Origin: Tateyamaria omphalii
GTDB lineage: Bacteria; Pseudomonadota; Alphaproteobacteria; Rhodobacterales; Rhodobacteraceae
DNA length: 64,000 nucleotides
Direction of reading: 5' to 3'
Assembly: GCF_001969365.1 (NCBI RefSeq)
Contig: NZ_CP019312.1
Span: 2,480,001-2,544,000, forward strand
The translations under genes were made by a program, and so were the position numbers. The notes below the pieces were generated by a model. The model ran no database searches. It saw nothing but the letters and a program-made list of their open reading frames with translations, and was not told the origin of the DNA. This document shows, piece after piece, positions 18,278-27,041 of the stretch. Numbering within the stretch: the first letter of the stretch is position 1; the number at the start of each line of letters is the position of its first letter.

Positions 18278-19225
18278 ATGCTGAGTGTCCGGAACCTGCA
18301 TATCCGCTTTCGCACCGGCGACGGCATGGTCCACGCGGTCAATGACGTCTCCTTTGACGTTGGGTCGGGCCAGAACATCGCTCTGGTCGGCGAGAGCGGA
18401 TCGGGCAAGTCCCAGATCGCACTCGCCATCATGGGTTTGCTGGCCAAGAACGCCGAGGTTGACGGCCAGATCCTGTGGAACGGCCAGGACCTTCTTGCGA
18501 CCTCAAACAGCGGCATGAACCGCATCCGCGCCCAACAGATCGGCATCATCTTCCAGGACCCGATGTCGTCGCTCAATCCCTACATGACCATCGAACGGCA
18601 ACTGACCGAGATCGTTGAACATCATGAGGGCATGTCGCGCCGCGATGCGCGCGCCCGGGCGCTTGAGGTGATGGACGCAGTGCGCATCCCCGACGCCAAG
18701 GCACGCCTGCGGGCCTATCCGCACGAGTTTTCGGGGGGTATGCGCCAGCGCATCGTCATCGCGATGGCGCTGATGTGCCAGCCCAAACTGATCCTGGCGG
18801 ACGAGCCGACGACCGCACTTGATGTAACGGTTCAGGCCCAGATCATGCAGCTGCTGTCGGACGTGCAGCGGGATTTCGGGACATCGGTCGTGCTGATCAC
18901 CCACGACCTGGGCGTGGTTGCGGGGTTCTGCGAAGAGGTGCTTGTTCTTTATGGCGGTCGCATCATGGAAGATGCGGTCACAACCACCCTGTTCGACCGA
19001 CCGGCCCATCCCTACACCCGCGGTCTGCTGCGCGCCGTCCCGAATATCGAGGACCCGTCCGATGCGTTGACGGCCATCCCCGGCAGTCCACCAAGCCAGC
19101 ACAGCTTTCCGCGGGCCTGCCCGTTTGCGCCGCGTTGTGTAGACGCCGTCGACACCTGCCGCGACACGCTGCCCGTGCTGCAAAAGGGTCGTGCCTGTTT
19201 GCGCCCGATCGAGGAGTTGACCTGA
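18278..19225 (+). CDS. oppD: Oligopeptide ABC transporter ATP-binding protein OppD
   Basis: A 315-residue ABC ATPase. Walker A GESGSGKSQ is near residues 38-46, the signature is FSGGMRQR, and Walker B is LILADEPTTALD. The C-terminal oligopeptide/dipeptide extension contains the Cys-containing FPRACPFAPRC motif, which in OppD/DppD relatives binds a [4Fe-4S] cluster. It pairs with OppF to energise uptake. Its stop overlaps the next start in a TGATG arrangement. Confidence 0.93.
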   Translation: MLSVRNLHIRFRTGDGMVHAVNDVSFDVGSGQNIALVGESGSGKSQIALAIMGLLAKNAEVDGQILWNGQDLLATSNSGMNRIRAQQIGIIFQDPMSSLNPYMTIERQLTEIVEHHEGMSRRDARARALEVMDAVRIPDAKARLRAYPHEFSGGMRQRIVIAMALMCQPKLILADEPTTALDVTVQAQIMQLLSDVQRDFGTSVVLITHDLGVVAGFCEEVLVLYGGRIMEDAVTTTLFDRPAHPYTRGLLRAVPNIEDPSDALTAIPGSPPSQHSFPRACPFAPRCVDAVDTCRDTLPVLQKGRACLRPIEELT

Positions 19226-20220
19226 TGCTGATTGTCGAAAACGCCCACGTCACCTTTCACGTTGCGCAAACAAAGAAGTGGCCCTGGTCGGCGCCCGGTG
19301 TCGTGCGCGCCGTCAACGGCATCTCCTTCGCGTTGGAAGCGGGCAAGACCCTGGGCATCGTAGGCGAATCCGGATGCGGGAAATCCACGCTGATCCGCGC
19401 CGTTGCAGGCTTGACGCCGCTTGAGACCGGCCATGTGACCCTGGACGGGCAGCCCGTTGCCTACCATGACCGCGCATCCATGCAGCGGTTGCGGGCCACA
19501 ATGCAGATGATCTTTCAGGACCCCATCGCATCGCTCAACCCGCGCATGACGATCCGTGAGATCGTGGTCGAGCCACTTACGTTTTTCAGGCCCGAGATGA
19601 ACGCCAAGGACCGGCAGGACGCGGCGCTTGCGATGCTGGAACGGGTAGGTATTCCATCATCGCAGGCCAACCGTTTTCCGCACGAGTTTTCGGGCGGCCA
19701 ATGCCAGCGCATCGGGATCGCGCGGGCGCTTGTCGCTGGCCCCAAGGTCCTGCTCTGCGACGAGCCGGTGTCTGCCCTTGACGTGTCGATCCAGGCACAG
19801 GTGGTCAACCTGCTCAAGGAGTTGCAGCGCGAGATGGGGCTCGCCATCGTGTTCGTTGCGCATGACCTCGGCGTGGTGCGGCACATCTCGGATGACGTGC
19901 TGGTCATGTATATGGGGGCACCGATGGAGCGGGCGCCCGCCTCCGCGCTTGTGCGCGATCCGCAACACCCCTATGCGCAGGCCCTGCTGTCGGCGGTTCC
20001 CGTCCCGGACCCGAATGTTCGCATTGCGCCGCAGATGCTGGAGGGCGAATTGCCAAGCCCGCTGAACCTGCCCCCCGGTTGTCTTTTTGAGTCCCGCTGC
20101 CCAAAGGCGATGCCAAAGTGCCGGGAAGCCCGCCCGCCGATGATCGGGCGCGGGGCGCATCAGGCGGCATGCCTCTTGTTGAAGGACGCGCCCGCGCGGG
20201 CAGACGCGTTCGCTGAGTAG
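19225..20220 (+). CDS. oppF: Oligopeptide ABC transporter ATP-binding protein OppF
   Basis: A 331-residue second ABC ATPase. The ATG at 19225 overlaps the oppD stop by one base; the longer open frame upstream runs through oppD and is not used. Walker A GESGCGKST is near residue 47, the signature is FSGGQCQR, and Walker B is VLLCDEPVSALD. The C-terminal extension has FESRCPKAMPKC, again with cluster-type cysteines. It is the last gene of the oppABCDF operon. Confidence 0.93.
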   Translation: MLIVENAHVTFHVAQTKKWPWSAPGVVRAVNGISFALEAGKTLGIVGESGCGKSTLIRAVAGLTPLETGHVTLDGQPVAYHDRASMQRLRATMQMIFQDPIASLNPRMTIREIVVEPLTFFRPEMNAKDRQDAALAMLERVGIPSSQANRFPHEFSGGQCQRIGIARALVAGPKVLLCDEPVSALDVSIQAQVVNLLKELQREMGLAIVFVAHDLGVVRHISDDVLVMYMGAPMERAPASALVRDPQHPYAQALLSAVPVPDPNVRIAPQMLEGELPSPLNLPPGCLFESRCPKAMPKCREARPPMIGRGAHQAACLLLKDAPARADAFAE

Positions 20221-20335
20221 CTGCGCCGCGTCATGCGTGAGGCCGCGCGCGTGACCGGCGAAATCGAATGCAATGGCCAGGTCAAGGACCGCCCGGGTAT
20301 TGCCGGACGGCCGTTTCACTGCGCGTTCCATCGGA

Positions 20336-20599
20336 TCAGGCGTCTGGTGCCTCGGCATCGGTGAAACTGATCTGAGCGGCATCCAGGTTGTCGCGCAGAT
20401 GCGGCATCTGCGTGGTCGCGGGGATGGGCACGATGTTGTTCCCTTGAGCCAGCAGCTCCGCCAGCGCGATACGGTTCTCCGGTGCCGTCAGCGATGTGTT
20501 TGCCCAAAAATCGCGGGGCGCAAAGCTGGTTTCCATGTCACCCGCCCCGGTGAGAAAGCCCTGGCCCAGCGGTGCAAAGGGCACAAAGCCGATGCCAAG
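20336..20599 (-). pseudogene. Aldo/keto reductase remnant
   Basis: Only pieces of the C-terminal third of an aldo/keto reductase are readable: LGIGFVPFAPLGQGFLTG, then APENR joined directly to IALAELLAQGNNIVPIPATT and HLRDNLDAAQISFTDAE. Intact members have about 25 more residues between the PENR and IALAWLLAQ motifs, so an in-frame deletion is likely. The N-terminal barrel with the catalytic Tyr and Lys is absent. Upstream residues in the same frame show no similarity. It is probably a decayed gene left between the opp operon and the insertion sequence. Confidence 0.7.
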
Positions 20600-21369
20600 C
20601 TGATTGGTGGGCCATATGTCCGGAAGACGGGGACAATGGATGACGTCGGACTGTTCTGGTCCAACGAACTTGATGCACTGCTGCTTGCCGCCAAAACGCG
20701 ACATAAGGCTCTTGCAGCGCGCGCCGTTTGTCGGAGTGGCATCACCGCGTCTCTTTACTTCACAACGCCGCACGATCTGGCCGAGTGCCATCAATCGCGC
20801 GCCATACTTGAAGGTTTGGAGTCGTAGGAACCAGGTAAACTGCGGCAGTATGCAGGAATGGCTCCGAACTTTTGCAGCCATGATGCCCGCGATGCGGACA
20901 CGCGACCGCAGCATTTTGCTCCTGGGCCAAGAGGCCGCCAGGGATCACCGCTGTGACCAAATCCAGATCTCGCACCTGCCCAAATGGGATCCTTACAACC
21001 ATTCAGTTGTCCCAATCGAAGAGAACCGGCGAAACATCGGCACTATGCGCCAATGAATGGCAATTCACTATGCAATACAGGAAAAACCGTGGGCCAATTG
21101 ATGCGTGATGCGAACCAAGTGACATGGCCTTTCTCACTAACGTAAGTCCTTGATTTTATTAGATCGAAAATCACGACGACATGCTAAAGTAGCGCTTATT
21201 GTCAGAAAAGATGTCCTTTGGACAGGTTGTGGCATATAGCCAGCGCAACAGCCAAACCGAGCAAATTCAGGAGAATACTGATCAACAGCGCCGCAGAAGA
21301 CTACGCATTTGCTAAGAATAAAGCTGCTCAGCTTCAGATGCTGAAGGAAGCATTTGAAACCGGCGATGA
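20600..21369. other. Region without a recognisable gene before the insertion sequence
   Basis: No confident gene in about 770 bases. Base composition falls toward A+T from about 21060. A 34-codon frame starts at 21210, and a second + frame next to it reads AAEDYAFAKNKAAQLQMLKE up to a TAG at the edge of the insertion sequence. Together they look like a short, possibly frameshifted coding remnant. Confidence 0.35.
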
Positions 21370-21386
21370 CTAGGGTCAGGACTCAT
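21370..21386 (+). repeat. Left terminal inverted repeat of the IS5-family element
   Basis: CTAGGGTCAGGACTCAT pairs with the right end at 22191-22207, matching 16 of 17 bases. The outer CTAG may be target duplication. Confidence 0.85.
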
Positions 21387-21816
21387 AGCCAGTAAATGAC
21401 CGTTGCAGCCAGAGCGATTGCTGAGAGGAAGACCTTCGGACAGCGGTCGTATCGGGTTGCCACACGCCGCCAGTCTTTGAGCCTGCCGAACATTATCTCG
21501 ATCCGGTTGCGCCGTTTGTATCGGCGCTTGTCGTACTTGACGGTTTTCTTGCGCTGTTTTCGGCCGGGGATACATACGCGTATCCCTTTGTCTTTCAACG
21601 CATCTCTGAACCAGTCGGCATCATATCCGCGGTCCCCGAGCAGCCAGTCGACGTCAGGCAGGCTGCTCAGCAATGCCCGTGCGCCGATGTAGTCGCTGAC
21701 CTGACCGGCCGTGACGAACAGGTTGAGCGGTCGGCCCTGGCTGTCGCAGATGGCATGCAGCTTGGTGTTCATGCCGCCCTTGGTCCGGCCAATCAGGCGT
21801 CCACGCCCCCCTTTTT
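21383..21816 (-). CDS. IS5-family transposase, orfB part
   Basis: The C-terminal part of the transposase, read after a -1 shift from orfA. Visible DDE-type features are KGGMNTKLHAICDSQGRPL, the second Asp region LLGDRGYDADWFR, and the Glu region YKRRNRIEIMFGRLKDWRR near the end. The frame stays open upstream to 22003 without a credible ribosome site, so its product is expected only as an orfA-orfB fusion. It ends 13 bases inside the left end of the element. Confidence 0.85.
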
Positions 21817-22140
21817 CACGCCCAAGCTGGTCGCTGTTCGGTGGGCCTTGAGATAGGTCGCGTCGGTCATGACGGTCTTCTGTTCGCCGTGCTCGGCAGC
21901 CAGACCTGCCATCATCCGTGCGAAGACGCCCTTGTCGCTCCACCGCTTCCAGCGGTTGTAGAGGGTCTTGTGCGGGCCATATGCTGCAGGCGCATCGCGC
22001 CAACGTAAGCCATTGCGATTGATGAAGATAATCCCACTCAACACACGCCGGTCGTCGACCCGTGGCTTGCCGTGGGACTTCGGGAAAAAGGGCTCGAGGC
22101 GCGCCATCTGCGCATCCGTCAGCCAGAAAAGATCAGACAT
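21793..22140 (-). CDS. IS5-family transposase, orfA part
   Basis: The N-terminal part of the transposase, 115 residues from an ATG at 22140 (MSDLFWLTDAQMARLEPFFP). It carries the DUF4096-like N-terminal region with RWRDAPAAYGPHKTLYNRW and the first catalytic Asp in TVMTDATYLKAHRTA. It stops soon after an A5G6 run where the frame of orfB overlaps. Alone it would lack two of the three DDE residues. Confidence 0.85.
   Translation of the reverse strand: MSDLFWLTDAQMARLEPFFPKSHGKPRVDDRRVLSGIIFINRNGLRWRDAPAAYGPHKTLYNRWKRWSDKGVFARMMAGLAAEHGEQKTVMTDATYLKAHRTATSLGVKKGGVDA
21806..21816 (-). promoter_or_regulatory. Probable -1 frameshift site of the transposase
   Basis: On the coding strand the orfA/orfB overlap contains AAAAAGGGGGG. 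The frame relation between orfA and orfB requires a -1 shift, and this run allows tRNA slippage there. Joining the frames at this point gives a continuous IS5-type transposase. Confidence 0.7.
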
Positions 22141-22190
22141 GTTCACCGCTCGGTTTTCGAACCGTGAATCACGCTGCAAAGCGGAAATCA

Positions 22191-22207
22191 ATGGGTCCTG
22201 ACCCTAG
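22191..22207 (-). repeat. Right terminal inverted repeat of the IS5-family element
   Basis: ATGGGTCCTGACCCTAG is the complement of the left repeat at 21370-21386 with one mismatch. Confidence 0.85.
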
Positions 22208-22330
22208 ATGGTCGGTTGAACTCCATACGCCTTGAACCTCGTCCAAAGTTCCAAGCCAAGAACTCTTCATGACTTATCTGCGTCAATCTCTGGAGTTTCC
22301 TGTTTTGAAGAATGCTTCGGTCTGTCGCGA

Positions 22331-23374
22331 TTAAATGATCTCGTCTTCGTCAAAAAGTGGATCGTCGGACAACTGGTCGTTCAGGTCTTCAACGGCACCT
22401 TCTGCGACAGCCATAGATTTCACCCGGGCAAGGTGAAACACTGCATCGCCTTCGTTGACGATGGGCATAACTGCACGACCAACAACAATCCCGTTGAATG
22501 GCGCAAGAATCTCTTCTTCAAGTTCGCCGAACGGATCGGCGACAACGGCCATGACATCACCCCTTGCAACGACATCTCCGTCGGCGCGGAATGTCCGCAA
22601 CAAACCGCCAGCCGGGGCGCGCAGCCATTTGCTTGACGTACAGCATTGCGATGGGGCTTTAGGCTTGGCTATTCCTTTGGCGGGAAGCTGTCCAACGTGA
22701 TGCAGAACGCGCAGGATCCCCGCGACACCGGCACGCACGGACATCTCGTCAAAGCGCAAACCCTCGCCCGCCTCAAAAAGCAGTACATCCTTGCCGATCT
22801 CCTTTGCCGCACCGCGCAGAGAGCCTTCGCGCAATGGGGATTGCAGAATGACCGGGGCACCAAAGACTTCGGCCAGTTTGGCTGTGTATGCGTTGTCCGG
22901 CGAGATGCGCACCTGAGGCAGATTGGTCCGATGGATCGCGGCAGAGTGCAGGTCGATGCCCAGATCACTTCGTGCGACAATTTCGTTAAGAAAAAGGTTC
23001 GCCAACCGTGATGCAAGAGAACCGCCCGAGGTGCCCGGAAACATGCGGTTCAGATCGCGTCGGTCGGGCAGATACCGTGAGTGGTTGATGAACCCGAACG
23101 CATTTACAATCGGGATCACAATAAGGGTGCCGCGCAGCGACTTGAGGTTTTTTGCCCGCAGCAGACGCCGCACGATCTCGACGCCGATGACCTCGTCACC
23201 ATGAATGCCTGCACTGACGAACACGGTTGGGCCGTCGGCCTTCCCGTGTACAACATGGACTGACATCGACACTGGCGTGTGGTCCGACAACACGCTGACC
23301 GGCAGGTCCACAGTCTGGCGGGTGCCCGCGGGGATCGTCTGCCCACCGATCTCAAACGCTGCGCGGCGCGGCAT
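22331..23374 (-). CDS. Succinylglutamate desuccinylase/aspartoacylase-family metallohydrolase
   Basis: 347 residues of the AstE/AspA (M14-like) zinc hydrolase family. Zinc ligands are expected in GIHGDE (His58, Glu61) and in DLHSA further on. A C-terminal beta-rich domain contains EEEILAPFNGIVVGRAVMP, a typical lid of this family, and the tail is acidic. Family members cleave N-acyl or amide bonds of Asp/Glu derivatives. Here the gene begins at the last base of rimK, so co-translation and a role in trimming glutamate-type modifications are possible (inference). It is the last gene of the mgtE-rimB-rimK operon. Confidence 0.85.
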   Translation of the reverse strand: MPRRAAFEIGGQTIPAGTRQTVDLPVSVLSDHTPVSMSVHVVHGKADGPTVFVSAGIHGDEVIGVEIVRRLLRAKNLKSLRGTLIVIPIVNAFGFINHSRYLPDRRDLNRMFPGTSGGSLASRLANLFLNEIVARSDLGIDLHSAAIHRTNLPQVRISPDNAYTAKLAEVFGAPVILQSPLREGSLRGAAKEIGKDVLLFEAGEGLRFDEMSVRAGVAGILRVLHHVGQLPAKGIAKPKAPSQCCTSSKWLRAPAGGLLRTFRADGDVVARGDVMAVVADPFGELEEEILAPFNGIVVGRAVMPIVNEGDAVFHLARVKSMAVAEGAVEDLNDQLSDDPLFDEDEII

Positions 23375-24279
23375 CAGCCTTTGCCCTTGGTCTTGGTAGT
23401 GCCTTTGATGGCGCTTTTTTCGATGTATTCGATGATCTTGCCCGCCACATCCAACCCGGTCGCCTTTTCGACCCCTTCAAGGCCCGGCGAAGAGTTCACT
23501 TCCATGACCACGGGGCCGTGGTTGGCGCGCAGCATGTCAACGCCACAGACGTTCAGACCCATGGTTTTGGCCGCGCGGATCGCGGTGGATCGCTCTTCGG
23601 GTGACAGTTTGATCAGCTGTGCGGACCCGCCGCGATGCAGGTTGGAGCGGAAATCGCCCTCAGCACCTGTGCGTTTCATGGCCGCGATCACCTTGCCGCC
23701 CACTACAATGGCGCGGATGTCAGTGCCGCCGGCCTCCTTGATGAATTCCTGCAACAGAATGTTCGTGCCCGAGGCCCGAAAGGCTTCCACCACCGAGGTT
23801 GCGGACCGATCCGTATCGGCCAGAACAACGCCCAGACCTTGGGTGCCTTCCAGCAATTTGATGACGATGGGCGCACCGCCCGCAAGCTTCAGAACCTCGT
23901 CGGTCTGTTTGGGGTCATGGGCAAATGTCGTCACTGGCAGGCCGATCCCATCGCGCGCCAAAAGCTGCATGGAGCGCAGTTTGTCGCGGCTTCGCCCAAT
24001 CGCGACACTCTCGTTCAGGGGGTAGACGCCCATCATTTCGAACTGACGCAAGACAGCGAGGCCGTAAAATGTAACCGATGCACCGATCCGCGGGATGACG
24101 GCGTCATAGCCGGTCAGTTTTTCGCCATTGTAGTAAATCTCAGGCCTGCGGGACGCGATGTTCATATAGCACCGCAGCGTGTTGATAATATCGAGTTCGT
24201 GCCCACGGCTTTCTGCGGCCTCTTTCAAACGGCGGTGGGAATAGAGATTGGCGTTACGTGCCATCATTGCGATTTTCAT
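23374..24279 (-). CDS. rimK: RimK-family alpha-L-glutamate ligase
   Basis: 301 residues of the ATP-grasp RimK family. The N-terminal domain starts [20 protein letters not shown], and the ATP-grasp core includes [18 protein letters not shown] and [17 protein letters not shown]. The metal- and ATP-binding end reads [18 protein letters not shown]. In E. coli RimK adds glutamates to the C-terminus of ribosomal protein S6; related enzymes make poly-glutamate on other acceptors. It sits between a RimB-type protease and an AstE-like hydrolase. Confidence 0.92.
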   Translation of the reverse strand: MKIAMMARNANLYSHRRLKEAAESRGHELDIINTLRCYMNIASRRPEIYYNGEKLTGYDAVIPRIGASVTFYGLAVLRQFEMMGVYPLNESVAIGRSRDKLRSMQLLARDGIGLPVTTFAHDPKQTDEVLKLAGGAPIVIKLLEGTQGLGVVLADTDRSATSVVEAFRASGTNILLQEFIKEAGGTDIRAIVVGGKVIAAMKRTGAEGDFRSNLHRGGSAQLIKLSPEERSTAIRAAKTMGLNVCGVDMLRANHGPVVMEVNSSPGLEGVEKATGLDVAGKIIEYIEKSAIKGTTKTKGKG

Positions 24280-24306
24280 GATAAAATCCTCTCTGCCTCA
24301 AAGGCT

Positions 24307-24759
24307 TTACCGACCCAATTTTCGGGTCAGGTTTGCGCGGCGCGTATGCACTGCGACATCGTGATGTTTCAGGGCTGTGCGGCCGACGATCATTGGGAAG
24401 GTCATTCTCGTTCGGTCTGTCAGAGAGACAGATATAGGCCAGGACTGGTCCGTCAGTTTCAGCAAGGTGCGTATGACGATGCGTTCTTCAGGAATGCCGC
24501 TTGTGTTTTTGATATGGCGGCGATCATGAATTTTGGCCTCGGCCCAGAGCAGGGGCGCATATTCGTCGGTTTGAACCTGGAATCGAACCCAGTCTTCACC
24601 ATCCTGCTCAAAAGGTTCGATCCCAATGGCATGAAGCGCAGACGTTCGCGCACCTGTGTCGATCTTGGCCTTGATCTGGTTCACGCCCAGATCAGGCAGG
24701 TCAAGATGCTCCAGCCAGCCGATGACCAGAAGGTCCCGCTTTGGCTTCTTTAGCTTCAT
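24307..24759 (-). CDS. rimB: RimB-type retropepsin-like protease (ATP-dependent zinc protease family)
   Basis: About 150 residues of the PF05618 family, a retropepsin-like fold despite the older zinc-protease name. The catalytic-type motif KIDTGARTSALHA contains the Asp-Thr-Gly of aspartic proteases. Two starts are possible: ATG at 24759, overlapping the mgtE stop in an ATGA arrangement and chosen here, or ATG at 24774. In Pseudomonas and E. coli work RimB partners RimK in processing S6 glutamylation, and the same neighbours occur here. No signal peptide is seen, so it is cytoplasmic. Confidence 0.8.
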   Translation of the reverse strand: MKLKKPKRDLLVIGWLEHLDLPDLGVNQIKAKIDTGARTSALHAIGIEPFEQDGEDWVRFQVQTDEYAPLLWAEAKIHDRRHIKNTSGIPEERIVIRTLLKLTDQSWPISVSLTDRTRMTFPMIVGRTALKHHDVAVHTRRANLTRKLGR

Positions 24760-26135
24760 CTTAAGACCAGCCATGGCATCATCACCGTCGCGAGGCTGAG
24801 GACAAAGAAGAACCCGGCCATATCAGTTACTGTTGTCAAAAGGGGGCCGCTTGCCACCGCAGGGTCCTGGCCAATGCGCTTGAGCACGAGCGGCACAACA
24901 CCGCCAATCGACACGGCGAGCATCGTGTTCAGCGCAAGAGCCGCACCTATCACAAGCCCCAATGCAGGGCTGCCTTTCCAGACCCAAGCAACAATGCCAA
25001 TCAGGATGCCCAGGGCGATACCGTTGATCACACCGACGCTGATTTCCTTCAGCCAAACCTTGAACGCATCCTTCGGCCGGACAAGCCCAAGGCTCAATTC
25101 ACGCATCGTGACGCCGACAGCCTGATTGCCTGAACAGCCGGACATATCCGATACCATCGGCAAAAACACCGCAATCGCGATCACGGCCACGAGCGTTTCC
25201 TCGTAGGCAGAGATGACAGAGGCCGCGATCATGTTCAGCACGATGTTGGCGGACAGCCACGCAAGCCGTCTGCGGGACCGCAGCCAGGTGGGCATGGTGC
25301 GCAATTCGTCTCCGACCACACCTTGCAGCTTGAGGTTTTCGCTTTCGGCACGTTCCAGCAGGGCCTGTGACACCGCATCACGGCTGACAACGCCAAGCAT
25401 CCCGCCATCGGCATCCACAACCGGCACGCCCAGAAAGGCATATTTGTCAAAAATATCCTCGAGGTCAGACAGGGTTGCATCTGCCTGCACGGACATCGGT
25501 TCGACCATAATGGTCGTCAGGCGGGCTGTGCGTTTGGTGGCGAGCAAACCGCGCAATGACACCACGCCCACCAGCTTGCCCGTTTCATCAATGATGTATG
25601 GATGCTGACCCCGATAGCGATCAACGTCGTCATCATCCTTTGCCAGCACCTTGATGACGTCGCTGACGGTCATGGTATCGGCACATTCGAACACCTCCGA
25701 CATCATCAGGCCACCGGCGGTATCATCCTCGTATTCCGACATGCGCCGCACATCAGCGGCATCCTCGGCATCCATCTGCCCAAGGATCGCCTCAGCTTCT
25801 TCGGACTCCATGTCGCCGATCAGGTCGGCCTGAACGTCCGAATCCAACTCGTCCATAATTTCAACGGCACGGTCGGTCTCAAGATCCTCCATGAGGTTGG
25901 CGCCGACTTCGTGGGGTGCTTCCTCGATCAGACCTGCCGCAATGTCGGGTGAGATGAGTGTCAGAACAGTCCGACGGTCATCCGATGGCAGCTCAAGCAA
26001 CTCACGAAGCGCTTCCGACAAGGACAACCGGTCAAAGAAAGCGTCCAGACGTTCTGCGTCGCCAGCCGCCATGGCTGCGCGCAATTCCTCGGACAAGTCA
26101 ATGTCTGACTCCGTCAATGTAGCGTGCTGGATCAT
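24756..26135 (-). CDS. mgtE: Magnesium transporter MgtE
   Basis: 459 residues, the usual MgtE length. Order: the cytoplasmic N domain (helical, about 20-140) with LLELPSDDRRTVLTLISPD; two CBS domains (about 145-270) that sense Mg2+; then about five membrane segments with the family signature MVSDMSGCSGNQAVGVTMRE near the start of the pore. The ATG at 26135 has a strong GGAGGAAG site; an upstream start at 26171 has none. It heads a four-gene minus-strand operon with the rim genes and is divergent from a 96-residue hypothetical gene. Confidence 0.93.
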   Translation of the reverse strand: MIQHATLTESDIDLSEELRAAMAAGDAERLDAFFDRLSLSEALRELLELPSDDRRTVLTLISPDIAAGLIEEAPHEVGANLMEDLETDRAVEIMDELDSDVQADLIGDMESEEAEAILGQMDAEDAADVRRMSEYEDDTAGGLMMSEVFECADTMTVSDVIKVLAKDDDDVDRYRGQHPYIIDETGKLVGVVSLRGLLATKRTARLTTIMVEPMSVQADATLSDLEDIFDKYAFLGVPVVDADGGMLGVVSRDAVSQALLERAESENLKLQGVVGDELRTMPTWLRSRRRLAWLSANIVLNMIAASVISAYEETLVAVIAIAVFLPMVSDMSGCSGNQAVGVTMRELSLGLVRPKDAFKVWLKEISVGVINGIALGILIGIVAWVWKGSPALGLVIGAALALNTMLAVSIGGVVPLVLKRIGQDPAVASGPLLTTVTDMAGFFFVLSLATVMMPWLVLR

Positions 26136-26215
26136 ATCGCTTCCTCCATGCAGGTCATTTACATAGGCCAAATTTTATTGTCTATAGGTGAAATATTATC
26201 ACAAATGAGGCGCGA

Positions 26216-26506
26216 ATGACCCAATGCGACGTAGCTGCCAGGCATCTGGCAAACCTGTACAGCAAGAGTTTTGGGGGCAAGGAAAGCGGCCGTTTCCGCA
26301 TGTCTGCAAAGCAGGTGAGGGAGCTCTTGGGAAAGAAGCGCTTGTATGCCGATGATATCGCGCAGCTGGCCCGTGCCGTCCTTGAACAAGGCTACGTCCT
26401 GATCGACATGGATAGCTTCTTCGTTCTGCTCAGCGCGAATGCGTTTGTGAACTACCGACGGGTCAGTGGCGAAGCCTTGGCGACAGAAATGGCTGCGAAA
26501 ACTTAG
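26216..26506 (+). CDS. Hypothetical protein, 96 residues
   Basis: Not recognised. The ATG at 26216 follows GAGG in ATGAGGCGCGA. The product is mixed charged/hydrophobic, mostly helical in appearance, with the stretches RFRMSAKQVRELLGKKRL and AQLARAVLEQGYVLIDMD that would suit a small DNA-binding or adaptor fold. No signal peptide, membrane segment or cysteine cluster is present (one Cys). It is divergent from mgtE across 80 bp. It stands at the left edge of the accessory island and could belong to either side. Confidence 0.6.
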   Translation: MTQCDVAARHLANLYSKSFGGKESGRFRMSAKQVRELLGKKRLYADDIAQLARAVLEQGYVLIDMDSFFVLLSANAFVNYRRVSGEALATEMAAKT

Positions 26507-27041
26507 CGGACAACTCCAAATCACCTAATTACACGCCTGAAGCGAACATTCGAACTCGGGCGCGGAAATCCCGGTTTGTCCCGCGGCCTGTGTGAATGGC
26601 TGGTTTTTCTGCTGCGCGGCGGCACAGTCAATGTCGTTAATGCCGCATTTTTCGCGCTTTGAGCGTACGCAGCGAGAAATTCAAATTCACATAGTGGGCT
26701 CAGACCCGCCATCGGAGAAAGCGCAGCATTAACAAAAAGTGGTTGGGCACCACCTTCAGGAGGCGGCCCACTCCGGACTTTCATGCAGCTTGCCAGTGCC
26801 GCAGTGCAGCGTTCCAAAAGCGGCCTTCGGCGACGTCGCTCAGCATCGCTCAGCTATTGGTTTTCAGCGATGTGGCCCTTCCTGTCATCTGCCTGTCAGC
26901 AGACGTTGCTATGGCGTCTATCGGCCACCTGAAAACCGATTTCGCGGTACTCTCAGCCGAACTGGAACTCCATTCATAAGCTCGTAAGGGATACTGTTTG
27001 GCACTGTTACACCAATTCTCAGACTACCTGCGCGCTCATGT
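26507..27041. other. Gene-free boundary region left of the defence-like operon
   Basis: No gene found in 535 bases; short frames on both strands lack ribosome sites. This is where the core genome side (mgtE) gives way to the island. TGTC-type starts occur at 26632 and 26883 but no convincing inverted partner or target duplication was found. No clear terminator follows the last gene of the operon. Confidence 0.4.

Larger units (their letters stand above)
21370..22207 (-). mobile_element. IS5-family (IS427-like group) insertion sequence
   Basis: An element of about 830 bp bounded by near-perfect inverted repeats: CTAGGGTCAGGACTCAT at 21370-21386, and its complement with one mismatch at 22191-22207. 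CTAG (or its TA core) is present at both edges, consistent with the short target duplication of this group; it cannot be separated from the repeat by sequence alone. Two overlapping minus-strand frames encode the transposase and are probably joined by a -1 shift. The ends and both frames look intact, so it may be active. Confidence 0.9.

Noticed and set aside
20273..20827. A 184-codon + frame over the aldo/keto reductase remnant
   Set aside because: The minus strand has recognisable reductase motifs in the same bases; the + frame shows none.
26632..26645. TGTCGTTAATG as the left end of the Tn7-like element
   Set aside because: A similar TGTTGTTAGCG exists on the minus strand near 45847, but the match is short and the flanks do not form a target duplication.
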